This document shows positions 35,306-46,429 of a DNA stretch of 64,000 nt, piece by piece. The stretch is taken from NCBI GenBank assembly GCA_026214975.1, contig CM047815.1, forward strand, positions 82,728,800 to 82,792,799, written 5' to 3'. Position 1 is the stretch's first letter, and each line of letters opens with the position of its first letter. The position numbers and the translations under genes were made by a program. Under the pieces are notes generated by a model. It saw nothing but the letters and a program-made list of their open reading frames with translations, was not told where the DNA came from and did not search any database. Source of the DNA: Gentiana macrophylla. Lineage: Eukaryota; Streptophyta; Magnoliopsida; Gentianales; Gentianaceae.

Positions 35306-36900
35306 TGATTATCCTACAACTGACAAAAAAATAAATATGGTTGGCCGGTGATGATGTAGCAATGAGCCTCATTCATTAGAAAAAAAATTACCTTTAGCAT
35401 CTTTTGCATTTACAGGTTATACTCTCAAAATCTTCTTTCCAAATTTATAGGTTGCGTTCTGTTTCCTTAAATTCACGAGAACCTTCGAACTCGAGCAGAA
35501 TATATTTAAGTGTACACTGTAATTAAGATATATAGTTGATGAATTTCTTCAATCAAGTTATTTATTTAGTTTTTAAATATCTTCAGTCGCAGAACCAATA
35601 ATCTAGACCTAATTGATACATATAGATTAGCACGCATCAGGTGTCTACTAGTTTATCAAGACATTATTATATATCATTGGTTGAATATATGTATTTTGAA
35701 TTCGTGCATTATATTGATCAACTTATATTATTTGGGTCATTAAATTAATGTGAGTCATATAAGAATCATTAGACCAAAATTCTTCATAATATCTGAGTTT
35801 GGATTATTACGTTTTGAATATATTAGTTGTTTTTCAAAATTATATACATACTTATACGGTAGTATATAATGTGATTAAGAAGAAAGCATAGATTTAGCAT
35901 AAGACAATGAGCTGAAATATTGTCAGATTACCGAATAAAAGTAAAAAAAAAAAAACAAGACACAACAATCAGAAACCAAGCAGCCCAAAGAAGAAGAGAG
36001 TTATGCACTCCATTCTATAGATGCTGACCAAGTTGCCTAAGATTCTCTGCGTCATGATAGAATAATAGGATTCGAAAAATCCAAATTTTGATGATAGAAA
36101 AGAGTTGATGCATGGCCAATATTCTAATCTCCGAATTTAGGGATGAATCCAAGCTGGTTTTTTTGTTGATTATAATTCTAATAATAAAATAAAGAGCATT
36201 AAAGACAATTCTTCCAAATAAGGAGCATAATGTCTTCTTCCACAATTCAAAATATCCAAGATGAGGGGATCAATCTAGCTTCGTTACATATGTATCAATC
36301 TTCGTTACATGTGTATCACTAGGCCGGCCACAGATCAATCTTTTGCATTTTTTTTCCATGTTATCACATGTAACGATCAACATCTTTCTGCCCAACAGTG
36401 CTTCAACTCTTCCCTTATTTTTTATTTTAATTTTTTTTTACTAAAAATTTTCTCCCCAACTTTTTTTTTTTTATATTTAAATCTAGCTTCTAGGCATTAT
36501 TAGCTCAAAATAACTACATTAATGACAATTTTCGACTCTATCAATCATAAACAACCTTATACAAAAATAGGAATGAGACTTGCATTGATAATAATAATGC
36601 AAGGATTACAATATATTGGCAGTGCAGTAAAAGATAGAGATCAATTCAATATATAAATCTTTCTAAATCAACGACTCTATCTAAACAAACTTCTATCATT
36701 GTCATTATCCCAAATCATTTTTTTCTTTCATTATCTCTAACAGATTGCACAAACTAAACTAACTTTATTTTTCTTATAACCAAAAAATCTCTCTATATAT
36801 CTATATCATAAAATACTCAAAGTTAAATAATTAATGTATTCTTGAATTTACTTTCTTCAAAATCCGGTTTGTAATCTATCTTTTAGAGATAGAAACTAGA
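35306..36900. other. Non-coding continuation of copy B
   Basis: About 300 bp (35309-35608) unique to B, then sequence equivalent to 3812-3853, 5449-5490 and 8917-10456 of copy A without the three LINEs. Includes the old LINE RNase H relic (about 35900-36060). No conserved gene. Confidence 0.65.
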
Positions 36901-37576
36901 TTAAACCGTACCATTATTTCTAGATTTTAAAGTAAAGTTATTTGTACAATTTTGCTGCAGTCTTATTTTACAGTTGCAACATTTTATTTAACACAGTCTG
37001 AATGATCTATATTCTTGTATTTTAAAAAAACATTGTTTTCATTAACCTAGAAGTGAACTTTGGAATGCTAATCATATAGTTGTCAAACCTCTTATACCAC
37101 TGCCTTGGAGCTGCTTAAGTCCATAAAAGCACTTCCTCAACTTGCAAACATACCATTCTTTTTCCAAGAACTTGGAATCCCTCTCTGTTGAGTCATGCAT
37201 ATCTCTTATCTACATCTCTACGAGAAAAGATATCTTCACATCTTCTTGCTCAAGTTCAAATCATGATGTGCAACCATTTCTAGTAGCACCGTGATAGAAG
37301 TGTGTCTGACTACCGGAAGAATATCTCATCATAGTCCACCCCATCTTTCTGATTGAACCATCTTGGAACCAAACGTGCTTTATATCTTATGCCCTCAGCT
37401 GATGACATTTTGAAGACCCATTTACAAGTGACTATCCTCTTTTCTTGTGGTTGTTTGACCAAATCCCAAGTTTAGATGGTTCAGATCCCTCCACCTCTTC
37501 CGCAACCTAAAGTGCATATCCAACTATATCCTCAAACTCATACCTGCTGGGAGGTCCAACATTTGTCCTACTAGAT
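36901..37576 (-). pseudogene. Copia RT fragment, copy B
   Basis: Matches 12650-13420 (start of reverse transcriptase on the minus strand, including the text encoding LRKCFYGLKQ-like residues near 37120), with a deletion of about 85 bp relative to A near 37470. It ends near 37576, just where a MULE-like fragment begins. Confidence 0.8.
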
Positions 37577-38660
37577 CTAGCTAGTGACAACTATACTCTT
37601 ATCACAATCAACTACTATCGGTGCAGCTTTACTAATAGGAGCCATAACTTTCATTTCAAAATCATTCAACCTTGTATCAAATTCCAATTCTTCTTTCACC
37701 AGATCATACAATTCAAGAAATGAAACGCTTTTTTTCACGTTTAACAACTTGGTCACATGCTCTGTTTCATTTCCTACATAATTCCAAACCCAATCACCAT
37801 CGACATTCTTCCCAAACTCAACCGGATAACATGCATATATCGAAACTTTGCATTCCCTACCCATGACGAATCAACAATATCCTGCTTTAATCCATTAATA
37901 CAATGATTACAATCAGGGGCAGGTAAAAAACAAACAACAATGGACTTAAAAGATAACGAGTACAAACTTGTTTTTGTCTATTACGCAGCTTAACTACTTT
38001 CACATGACTGTAATTGAACTCAATTAAATACTTAAGGGGACTATAGTTGAAGAATGGCAATTCGATGGGAAAACATCAAACATACTTAGTCAAAAAGTAG
38101 GAAGTTTGGACAAGCCAACATCTCAATCTCTTCCAATGCATCTTCTTCCCCACTTCATTACATTATATACTAACATGTTACTGAAAAATGCTCCGAAACT
38201 AAGAAAAATAATACATACCCGACAGAGATTTTGGAGGAATTTTCAGTTTGTTAACCTCTTCAAACAATGGCGGATTTGGTTGCTTAATCGATTTTGGAGC
38301 TCTAATCGAGTCACTACAATGGCGGATTTGGTTGCTTAATCCTTTTTGGAGGTTTACACGATCAGAAAATGGTGCAATTTTTGCCCACAGTCCCTACTTT
38401 ATACACAATATGGGTCGGGTCAACATTGGGGGGAATATTTGAGGGTAATTTTGGAGGGAAAATTTCAAAACCTAGTTTGGTTCGCCGGAATGTCGCCGGA
38501 TTTTTGGAGATGGGGGAGTTGCAAAAGGGTAATATAGGTAGTTTGCCAATTATTAAAAGTTTGGGTCTAATAACCCAATACTTTGGTACGCCAGGTTAAG
38601 GCAACCAAAACTTTTGTGGAGGAGGTCATTTAAGCAGCCGCCCCTTTTTTTTCTAGGATA
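37577..38660 (-). pseudogene. MULE (Mutator-like) transposase N-terminus and terminal region
   Basis: The minus-strand frame 37864-37577 reads MGRECKVSIYACYPVEFGKN, WVWNYVGNETEHVTKLLNVK, SFLELYDLVKEELEFD and ends IVVDCDKSIVVTS. This is the pattern of the N-terminal domain that precedes the transposase in plant MULEs. Upstream (37970-38660) is non-coding and ends in GGGCGGCTGCTTAAATGACC text resembling a MULE terminal inverted repeat. No transposase core is present, so it is a truncated end. The other terminus is missing. Confidence 0.55.
38262..38343 (+). repeat. 26-bp direct repeat in the MULE terminal region
   Basis: The text ACAATGGCGGATTTGGTTGC with its following CTTAATC occurs at about 38263 and again at about 38318, 55 bp apart. 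Confidence 0.85.
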
Positions 38661-39009
38661 ATTTCCGGGTACTATGTGAACCAATCTTGAGCTTTCTTAT
38701 GCTCACCTCATGAGTTCACGAGTATGCTCAAATAAAAATACTTGTACTAAATAATGTATAATCCCCGCCACATCAAATTATACATTTTAATGACTTATTT
38801 GTGAGTTAAATCGATAATTTAGATGTTTTAATGAAAAATGATTTTTTATTTCTCGCTAGAATATTAACTGAAAAAGAAATATATCAAGACTATTTTATAT
38901 TACTCGTAGTCATTTGAAAAAAAAATTTAAATCTAACTTAATGTACATACACTTGAATTCAACTCGAGTTTGAAGGTGTTTGTGATTGGGTTTAAATTCA
39001 ATAATCATG
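38661..39009. other. Unassigned AT-rich spacer
   Basis: No coding or repeat signature. Confidence 0.5.
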
Positions 39010-40155
39010 TTTTTTTTTGAAGGGAAAACACAATTTTATTAAGCCATATCGGCGAAGAAAGCATTTACAATTTCTGTTGGGGGGAGGTGCCCCAAACAAT
39101 TAAGTCCCTCGCAGACAGACCTGCTTGGGCTAATAAATGGGCTGGCATATTGCCATTACGCTTAATGAATGAAAAAGAACAAGATCGAAGGCCTTCACAG
39201 ATTTTAGGCAAATCCGCAACAAGGCAGCCGAGGGAAGATATGTCATTCAAGGGGCCTTCCAAACGTATTATGCAGGAGAGGGAGTCCGTTTCAATGATCA
39301 CGGACCTAGCTCCGAGGGTTGCTGCAGTGAAGAGACCTTGCTGGATGGCCATGAGCTCAAGAGTTTCGTCGTCGAGGTTTCCCAAGATATGTTGCGAAAG
39401 GGCATGTCGAATTTGGCCTTCGGCATCACGAGCAATGACTCAATGGCGGAGGATTCACCGGAGTGGCTGTGATCTGTGTTCAACTTGATGGCACCGCCCG
39501 ATGGGGGGTCCAAGTAGAAGGCCATTTCTTTGGCACTTGTGATCCAAGCGGGATTTTCAATCATAATATATTCTTTAGCTTCCTCCTCCGCCGCAGAAAT
39601 AAGTCGATCGACACTTGATGATTTGTTGTCAAAAGCCAGGCACAACGAGCTTTCGGATATGCCATAAGATAGTGATGGTTGTCACAACTTTTTGATCTTC
39701 GCCTTCCTTCAAAAGGTAGTCAAGGAAACTGGCTAGATCCCAACTCACCGCAAGGGGTGACTCAACTAGGCTGCCGTTGACGGTCTTCCAAACAATTTCC
39801 GGCAACGAGCAATAAAAGAATAGGTGCTTTAGATCCTCATTGTGGTGTCCGCAAAGTGCACAATGCCCATCACTTAACTTCCGCAATCGTGTAGGCCTCT
39901 CCAGATGAAGTGTTGGACCCGGGGTAGAAGCGGGAGATTCCCAATACGGCGCCATATATAATCCGGGGATGTGGAAGTGGATGCGGTGGAGAAATGCAAC
40001 CCTCCTTGACTGAGCTGCCGAGCAAGTGTGTAACCCGATTTAACAGAATAGTTCCATTTTTTGTCATAGTGCCAAACAATATTGTCCCGGTGATTTCCGG
40101 TTGGTAAGGGGATGCTTAAGATTGCATGTGCCTAATGCTATAACGCCACAGGTTG
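39010..40155 (-). mobile_element. 5'-truncated LINE: zinc-binding and RNase H domains
   Basis: The T run at 39010-39018 marks the tail. On the minus strand, the zinc-binding domain is at 39955-39629 (CALCGHHNEDLKHLFFYCSL), then a linker, then RNase H at 39560-39065 (GAIKLNTDHSHSG; ELMAIQQGLFTAATLGARSV; IETDSLSCIIRLEG; FSFIKRNGNMPAHLLAQAGL). Frameshifts separate the N- and C-terminal halves of RNase H. Same general family as the LINEs at 3854 and 5491, different copy. Confidence 0.82.
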
Positions 40156-40156
40156 T

Positions 40157-40440
40157 GTCCCGGACAGGGCCGGCCCTATGCTAAGGCCGGCGAGACCCGG
40201 GTCTTAGGCCCAATTCTGTCGGGGGGCCCAACGGTACATGTTTCGCTAAAAGAAAAGAAAATCGTGTAGATTTAATCCGATTCAACCTAATATAATATGT
40301 TAATTTTCTTTTTTGATAAAGGCCCAAATTTTTTTTTTACTCTAATTGATAAAGGCCCCAATAAAAAATTTTACTTGACCAAAAAAATAGATATATACAA
40401 ACAAGTTTTATTATTTTTTTGCATTTACGGATTGTAAAAA
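40157..40440. mobile_element. Possible hAT-like remnant (CAGGGCCGGCCC end)
   Basis: Starts with CAGGGCCGGCCC, the kind of terminal repeat seen in plant hAT elements, followed by repeated GGCCC-rich words and T-rich text (AGGCCCAAATTTTT, AAGGCCCC). Related words occur at 46430-46830 and 52090-52160. No transposase and no clear second end. Confidence 0.35.
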
Positions 40441-40448
40441 CGCGATAA

Positions 40449-41110
40449 GTGTTGGAAAAAATGTAGTACTTAGGATTTGACAGAGAATTAGAAACTCCAA
40501 GGCACGTTAATAACGTTGTCCTTTAAGAGATGTTTTGTCCCACACGATTTGTCACTAAGGGATCAAATGAAAATCTCTTTCAGGATACAATGGGGGTGTT
40601 TGATTCAAACAGTGACTTGTTTGAATCAAACCCGATAACACTCAAAGTTTTTCTAATGATGTTGTCAAATTTATGGATTTTCGTCTTCATACTTATGCCT
40701 TTTATAGGTTGCAAGTACCCCATAAACGAATGGATGTACTCCTTGCACCGGATTAAAACATGCAACCCTTACACAAAAGGGTAAGTACATATAAGTTCGA
40801 AAATGCGTGTATCTAAAAATGCATATCCCTTCATGAACTGATGCCGTGGTTTAGGTTTCGGGGGCGTTGCCCCTGAACCCCCACGAGTTGGCGCCCCTCG
40901 ACCCACCGCGACCGACCGGGCGGTCGAACCGCTTCGCATGGCGATAACATTAATTCGTGACGCAACTCGTATGCAAACGATAACCAAAATATTTATTTAT
41001 TAAAAATATCTAACGATAAGTATGCTTTTAAAAAAATCAACTAAAAGCGCCTAATTCGAGCGGCAGTGCCTTGCGTCTAATACAAGTGGCGCCGACTCTT
41101 GGTCCCGGAG
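40449..41110 (+). mobile_element. Possible solo LTR
   Basis: Begins TGTTGGAAAA and contains a GC-rich block near 40858-40925 (GGGGGCGTTGCCCCTGAACC, then CGACCGACCGGGCGGTCG), a composition typical of some plant LTRs. No TSD and no coding sequence. Assignment is by resemblance only. Confidence 0.3.
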
Positions 41111-41944
41111 AGATATTTTTATGAATAATTTCAAAAGATGCTAAAGGTATGATTTAATTTGTTCGAAAGAAAGAGGCTCATCGCCATCGGTACATCAGCA
41201 TCAACCATTTTGTTGGTCATGGTATTTCAGTTGTACAGAAAATCAAACTCTATTATTCAAAGCCTCTAAGCCCAGCTGAAGATTTCATACACGAGAATAC
41301 AATAAAGTAAAACAAAAAAAAAACAAATATGCAATCACACAACACAACAATTGTGTCGTAAACATGAAACAATACACTTTTTTTTGTATATTATTATTAT
41401 TATTATTTTTTTTTTGTATATTAATTATAATCGATTGTATAAAATTGTATTATAATGATCAGTTGTTATTATATGTATATTAAGACAATATATATTGTCT
41501 TTATATGTCTACTGCAATATACACTACTATATATGTATGCTGTGGCATGAGGATGAAGCAAATCAATCAGAGTTAGGCATATATATATATATATATATTT
41601 ATATCAATAAATTAAAGCAGTGGTCGAATAGAAGAAGAATGGGAAAAAGTGCAATAATGTTGGTGCACTACTACAAAATAGGCCTATTAAGACAATAAAT
41701 ATAAGACATTTTTATTAAAATGCCCTATCAGGCATGTAATGGGGCGTTCATCAAATGTGGTGCACTTGCTACAGTGAAATGTGTTCTTCTAATTATTTTT
41801 TTTATAAAAAAATTGGATGAAGGGGCGTTTGGAAACGTATTGAAAGGATTTTATTTATTTACTACTTTTTTTTTGGTGAAAAATGGGAAGCGGGTAAAAA
41901 AACGCGCCTTAATTCTAACTTTTCATCCCCTCAGACACAAAAGC

Positions 41945-42120
41945 AGCTAGGGCCGGCAGTTCTCATTCCATAACCTCCGCCTCCATTCCACCGCTCTCCA
42001 CTTCGGAATTCCTCTTCTCCACCGTCGGATCTTTTTCTCTCCTCTCTTCTCCGCTCCTCTCCTCCCTTCTCATCAATCTTCTCTCTTGCTCTCGGGCCTA
42101 AATCCCAATCACAGGCGCCA
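41945..42120 (+). other. Captured 5'-UTR-like exon in the CACTA
   Basis: A CT-rich stretch (TCTTCTCCACCGTCGG, CTCTCTTGCTCTCGGG) ending TCATTAG followed by GTATTTTTTTT, which looks like a leader exon and the start of its intron. It lies just upstream of the NF-YB-like piece, consistent with capture of one gene's leader, first intron and start of coding sequence. Confidence 0.5.
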
Positions 42121-42287
42121 TCTCATTAGGTATTTTTTTTAAATTTAATTTCAGTCCCCAAATTCAAATCCCCCTTCACTGCTCACCATCTCTTTATGTT
42201 ATTCTTTGTATTAAATGCGTTAAATTTGTATAATTCTGATTGTTTGTGCCAAATTTCGGATTCAAATGCCGAAAATTAGGTATTGGA

Positions 42288-42357
42288 TATGGCGGATGCA
42301 ACTCAAGGAGGGATGGGTCCGGCCAGTCCTGGAGGTGGGAGCCACGAGAGCGGTGGG
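42288..42357 (+). pseudogene. NF-YB (fragment): Captured NF-YB N-terminal fragment
   Basis: The ATG at about 42288 opens MADATQGGMGPASPGGGSHE then SGGD, a stop (TAG) and SP. NF-YB proteins of the group close to Arabidopsis NF-YB8/10 share an N-terminus with SPGGGSHESGGDQSPR just ahead of the histone-fold. Here the Gln codon has become TAG and the match ends within a few codons, so the histone-fold is not included. NF-YB is a CCAAT-box-binding transcription factor subunit. As captured it can produce at most a 24-residue peptide. The downstream frame to 42508 (YAETLLHRLGIFGPDGG...) is not NF-YB and I do not recognise it. Confidence 0.7.
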
Positions 42358-44271
42358 GACTAGAGTCCCTGGTCTAGGTACTTATGCTGAAACTCTGCTT
42401 CATAGACTTGGAATTTTCGGTCCAGATGGAGGCCTTGAAGAGGAGAATGCAGAAATATCCTGTGGAAATGGTGTAACTGTAAGACCTCCGTTTATTGATA
42501 ATATATGAACACAGAAGTAGGTTGTTAGATGTGTAACTAGGAAATTCTTAATAGGTAAGAAACAAGTGGAAATATTTGATTTAGTGATGTTAAGACTTAA
42601 GAGTACATACCCTCCTAGTCAGATGCTGAAACTATATATGAACATGTTACTCTAGTATCTTGGCATGTAAGCATAAGTACTCTAGGTTGACTGGAAAGTA
42701 ATATCATTCTGTTATTAATCTTGAGAGATTCATGTAACATTTGAGTGGATTCGAGCACTGAGCTTTTCGAGTTGAATCTGTAAGTAGCCTAAAATGGATG
42801 CAGCCTTGTATATTCTTGGATTGATCATTGTTTGATGTGCGGAAGGGACATAAATACGTTGGCTTAATTGTACCCATCACTCTTGATGCATTTTGTGTTT
42901 GCGTTTGAGTTCAAATTCAAAAGTGAATATTAGATTTTCATATGCACATTAGAATCCTTCTCACGATTCAGGATATAGATCTTGCAACTTGACTGCCTGA
43001 ATTATTCAGGATATGCTTTAGTTTTTCTTTTTGTCTTGAAGCTATGATCTATCCTTCAAAGAAGTGCAATAGCTTTTCTATCTTTCCTCCCTTTCATGCT
43101 AATTCATTATATATTATTTATTTGTGTGAAGAGGATGCACTCTTAATATAGGGCGCACAATACTTTTGTACAAGGTTTCTTTGTTGCGTTAGCTCATGTT
43201 ACATTACAAATCATATCTTAGTTGTTTAACTTTTTCTGGGATCGATCTCGGTCAATGTTACAGGGATATTAACATATTATGATATGAGACTGGTCAGAGA
43301 TGTATTGCTCATCATGATGCATTTAATCCTACTGAGTATCATCCATGTAAGAGCAGTGAGGTTATGTTTAACTACAAGTCTATAACTCAAATATTCTCTT
43401 ACAACACTTGTATGGTATGTCAAAAACAAGATTTATAACTCGAAATGTTCTTAAAAATAATAGAGGTATGTCAAAGTTGGAGCTTTATAACCTAAAATCA
43501 TGAATCCAACAAATTTGGTTGTTTTTTTTTTTTGCTGTGTATTGGTTTTAAGCCTTATTGTTTCAGGTTATTTGTGATTTGTATTTCAATGATTTTTTAG
43601 GGCTTTGATATTGTTACTTGGGTGCAAATTTCAGCTTTGTCGGGATATTTCTTAGTATGTTTGTATGATTTTTCTGAATCATTGCTGATGGTACTTTTAG
43701 ATCATCTGCTTGTGACATTTTTTTATTCATCTTGGTAGATAATTTGTCTTCGATAAAAGTGTCTTACTAATGTTCAAAAAAGAATCTTGATTATTAGATG
43801 AGCATTTTTTGGCTCAGTTTTCGGCTAAAAATGTGGCTATGTTGTGTTTTATATGCTTTCTTGACAGTTCACAAGTGTTTGGGAATAAGGATGATATAAT
43901 CCAACATGTTCTCTACCAACGTGGGGTGGGGGTTTACACTTTCTGGCTGTCATCCATGTTTTTTTATGCATGTGATTTGTGAGAAATTATCTCTCACATG
44001 ATTTGAAGCTTTTGAAACATGAACAACCTGTATTGTTAAGAATATTGCCAATATTGCATGGGAAACAAAGCATTGTGTGAAAAAAATAAAGGATCAATTT
44101 ACTTTTGATATTTGAGCTTTCTTAGTGTAGATAACATGTGTTCTTATTCTGGATAATTAGTATTGGTTGATAGGTGTAAATAGCATTCATGTAATTACAC
44201 AAACATGTACACCAGCTATTATACGTCTTGAAGAATCTGACTTTTGTTTATTTTCTTTGTGCAATGGGTAG

Positions 44272-44491
44272 ACCACAGGAAGAAAAAGAGGAAGGACAAG
44301 AAAGACACCCAAAAAATGGTGAATGGGACTATTGATGATTATAATTCCTCCTTACCAAAGGTAACTCACCGCCTCTTACCCCGAAAAAACGGTGAATGTG
44401 ACTGTTTGTGTATGAATGTAATAAACAACACACTCAGTTCTTTTGTTTTGATTCTCTTACTATGCTTGTCTTCACTTTTGCAGAATTTGTG
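44272..44491 (+). other. Captured exon pair of unknown gene in the CACTA
   Basis: A lysine-rich frame (RKKRKDKKDTQKMVNGTI, DDYNSSLPK) ends at a GTAACT donor-like site near 44360. A matching acceptor (TTGCAG) at 44478-44483 is followed by AATTTGTGA, which would close the frame as NL-stop. It reads like the last two coding exons of a gene. The source gene is not recognised. Confidence 0.4.
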
Positions 44492-45084
44492 AGAATGTTA
44501 AGGCTTGAATTTGCAAGCCACATCATTAGTGATGTTTCTACAGTTGGTAGTCTCAAAAAGTAGATGACAACACCGCAAACATGCTTATGGTTTTTGTGTT
44601 GGTGGTTGAAGAAGATTGATAAGGTAAATGCACCCTTGATGTTTTCTTGAATATTTGTGTTTTGTTACCTATATATTGAAGTTACTATTATGTTGAATGT
44701 TTAAACCATACAGACTTGTACTTTGTCATAAAGTCTCCCTCTTTGTTATTTTGTTTTGCAAGAAATGATGAAGTATTCAAAGTCTTGGGAAAGCTCATGA
44801 TCTTGGAAATCTCATGTTATGATATTGAATGCCCAATAGCTTTTAGTATGTGTATATTTTTTATTATCCAGACATTTTTTGCTTATTCTTTTGTTTGATG
44901 AACTTATGCTATGTTTATGGTAGTCAAAAATATGATTGGATAATGGTAGGAAGGTGGTATTGGTAATGTAATTACGGTTGGTCAATTGCATCATAAGTTT
45001 TTATTTAGTTGTTGCTTTAGTAGTGGATTGAATGTGAATGGAAAAGAATATATACATGAAGGAATTAATTTTTTTTAGATTAAA

Positions 45085-45335
45085 AATTCCAGATGAGGCG
45101 TTTTAGAATGCCTTAATAGGGTTATGTTTTTGAACATATTAAGGGCGTTTTCAAACGCCCTATCAGGGCTGTGTTAGTGCGTTTTCAAACGCCCTGTCAG
45201 AGATGTGTTAGGGCGTTCCAAACGTCTTGAAAGCCTATTACAACGTCGACAGAAAGGGCGTTCTATGGAAACGCCCCATCCTTAAAAACGCCCTAATACA
45301 CTCTTATATAGGGCGTTTTGAAACGCCCTTAAAGA
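45085..45335 (+). repeat. CACTA subterminal repeats
   Basis: At least eight GGGCGTTT or AAACGCCC half-sites in both orientations, some as palindromes (GGGCGTTTTCAAACGCCC near 45142, GGGCGTTTTGAAACGCCC near 45311). Related GGGGCGTT words occur at 41740 and 41822 near the other end. In CACTA elements such arrays bind the TNPA-like protein. Confidence 0.85.
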
Positions 45336-46070
45336 CCTTTTTTGGTGTAGTGGTGATTGCTATTGTTTTCAGCATTCATCTTTTGTGGCAGTTGAAAATT
45401 GGTTCAGCAGCAACTCTTCATCATCAATCTTCATCACCGGCTTTGCACTTCTCCGGTAAGTAACCAACATTGTTGCGCGCACCTACACAAAATATTGTAT
45501 GACGGAATAACATGATTTTTAATTTTTTCTTTCCAAAATTATTACTATATATATATATATATATATATAGGGCGGATGACAGGTGAAGCATCTCTGGGAA
45601 GGCAACATCTCCTGCAGCAGCATCAGCAGCCAAATAGTATCTATAAAATGAAAATGGCGAATATTGACGATGAAGATGATGTTGATGGCAGATGTAGTGG
45701 TAAGTGTGAAACGGATGAGGATCCACGTCCTGATAATTGCCCAGCTGACGAATGTGATTGTACTGGTATGTATCCACCATTCGATTGCGAAAAAAGAGGA
45801 GCATGAATGATGGTGATGAGGAACTGGATCGATCGATCGACTCACTGTTTTCAATTTACGAGTTGTATGTTTTAAATATATACTTGTCTTTCAATAATCT
45901 TATGTGAGACTGAGAGAGCATAAACAAACCCGTGGATGCAGGGCTGGTGTGCTCTTTTACTTTTTTTTTTTTTTTTTTTTGTGAGTGTCGTGTCGTGTCA
46001 TATCATATAAATAAATAAGAACTTTCACAGCTTTCAACTTCTTTATGTATGCCATTGTAGATTTCGTTTG

Positions 46071-46310
46071 AGGACTAAAATCCTAATTTTAAACAGGAGG
46101 AATTTTTAAAAATAGTTTTCTAACTAGGCTGCCACGTAAGCGTTTTTTAAAGATTCTGGTGTCCAATCAACTATTTCCGGCGGATAGGACTAAAATCCAA
46201 AAAAAAACCAACTTAGAGGACCATTTTATTCACCGGAGCAGGAGCAGGAGCAGGAGCAGGACTAAAATGCAAAATAGGCCAAGTTAGAGGACTAAAATCC
46301 TAATTTTGCC
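46071..46310. repeat. Repeat bounded by GAGGACTAAAATCCTAATTTT
   Basis: The 20-bp text GAGGACTAAAATCCTAATTT occurs at about 46069 and about 46287 in direct orientation, with related AGGACTAAAAT words between. A (GGAGCA)n microsatellite of about 4.5 units lies at 46235-46261. Non-coding. Confidence 0.7.
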
Positions 46311-46429
46311 CCACTTCACGAAGGGATAAACCACTTCGTCTTCAAAGGATATGTCCCATGAACAAGCACCAACGAAATGGTGTGTCCCAATAGAAAAATC
46401 CTTCTACGAAAAGGAGTCTGTAGTTTCTT

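Larger units (their letters stand above)
41666..45352 (+). mobile_element. Non-autonomous CACTA (En/Spm) transposon
   Basis: 3,687 bp flanked by GTG (41663-41665 and 45353-45355), the 3-bp duplication of the CACTA superfamily. Ends are CACTACTACAAAA and, on the other strand, CACTACACCAAAA: 13 bp with two mismatches. Subterminal GGGCGTTT/AAACGCCC words are repeated at both ends. There is no TNPA or TNPD-like transposase; instead it carries gene-like pieces (41945-42120, 42285-42360, 44270-44490). It would need an autonomous partner. The intact site is seen in copies A and B. Confidence 0.93.
41639..45806 (+). pseudogene. Cysteine-rich protein, copy C, split by CACTA
   Basis: The ATG at 41639 and nine codons (MGKSAIMLV) precede the transposon. 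The gene resumes at 45356 after the GTG duplication, with exon 1 ending at 45455 (GTAAGT donor) and exon 2 at 45571-45806 after TATATATAG. Without the insert, exon 1 would be 127 nt as in A and B, and the protein 120 residues, again with six cysteines (CSGKC, DNC, ECDC, FDCEKRGA). The insertion falls inside the signal-peptide codons, so this copy should be null unless the element is spliced out or excises. The promoter with its TATA-like box remains upstream of the insertion. Confidence 0.75.
41250..46070 (+). repeat. Duplicated segment, copy C (inverted relative to A and B)
   Basis: Promoter-side text from about 41262 and gene text 45353-46070 match the complement of A and B. The segment is interrupted by the CACTA at 41666-45352. 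The right end falls near 46070, where an unrelated repeat starts (GAGGACTAAAATCC). Confidence 0.85.

Noticed and set aside
40530..40784. 84-codon plus-strand frame with a hydrophobic stretch
   Set aside because: It lies inside LTR-like sequence with no homologous support.
42266..42508. 80-codon frame in the CACTA as a real gene
   Set aside because: It runs out of frame through the NF-YB fragment; the recognisable protein is in another frame.
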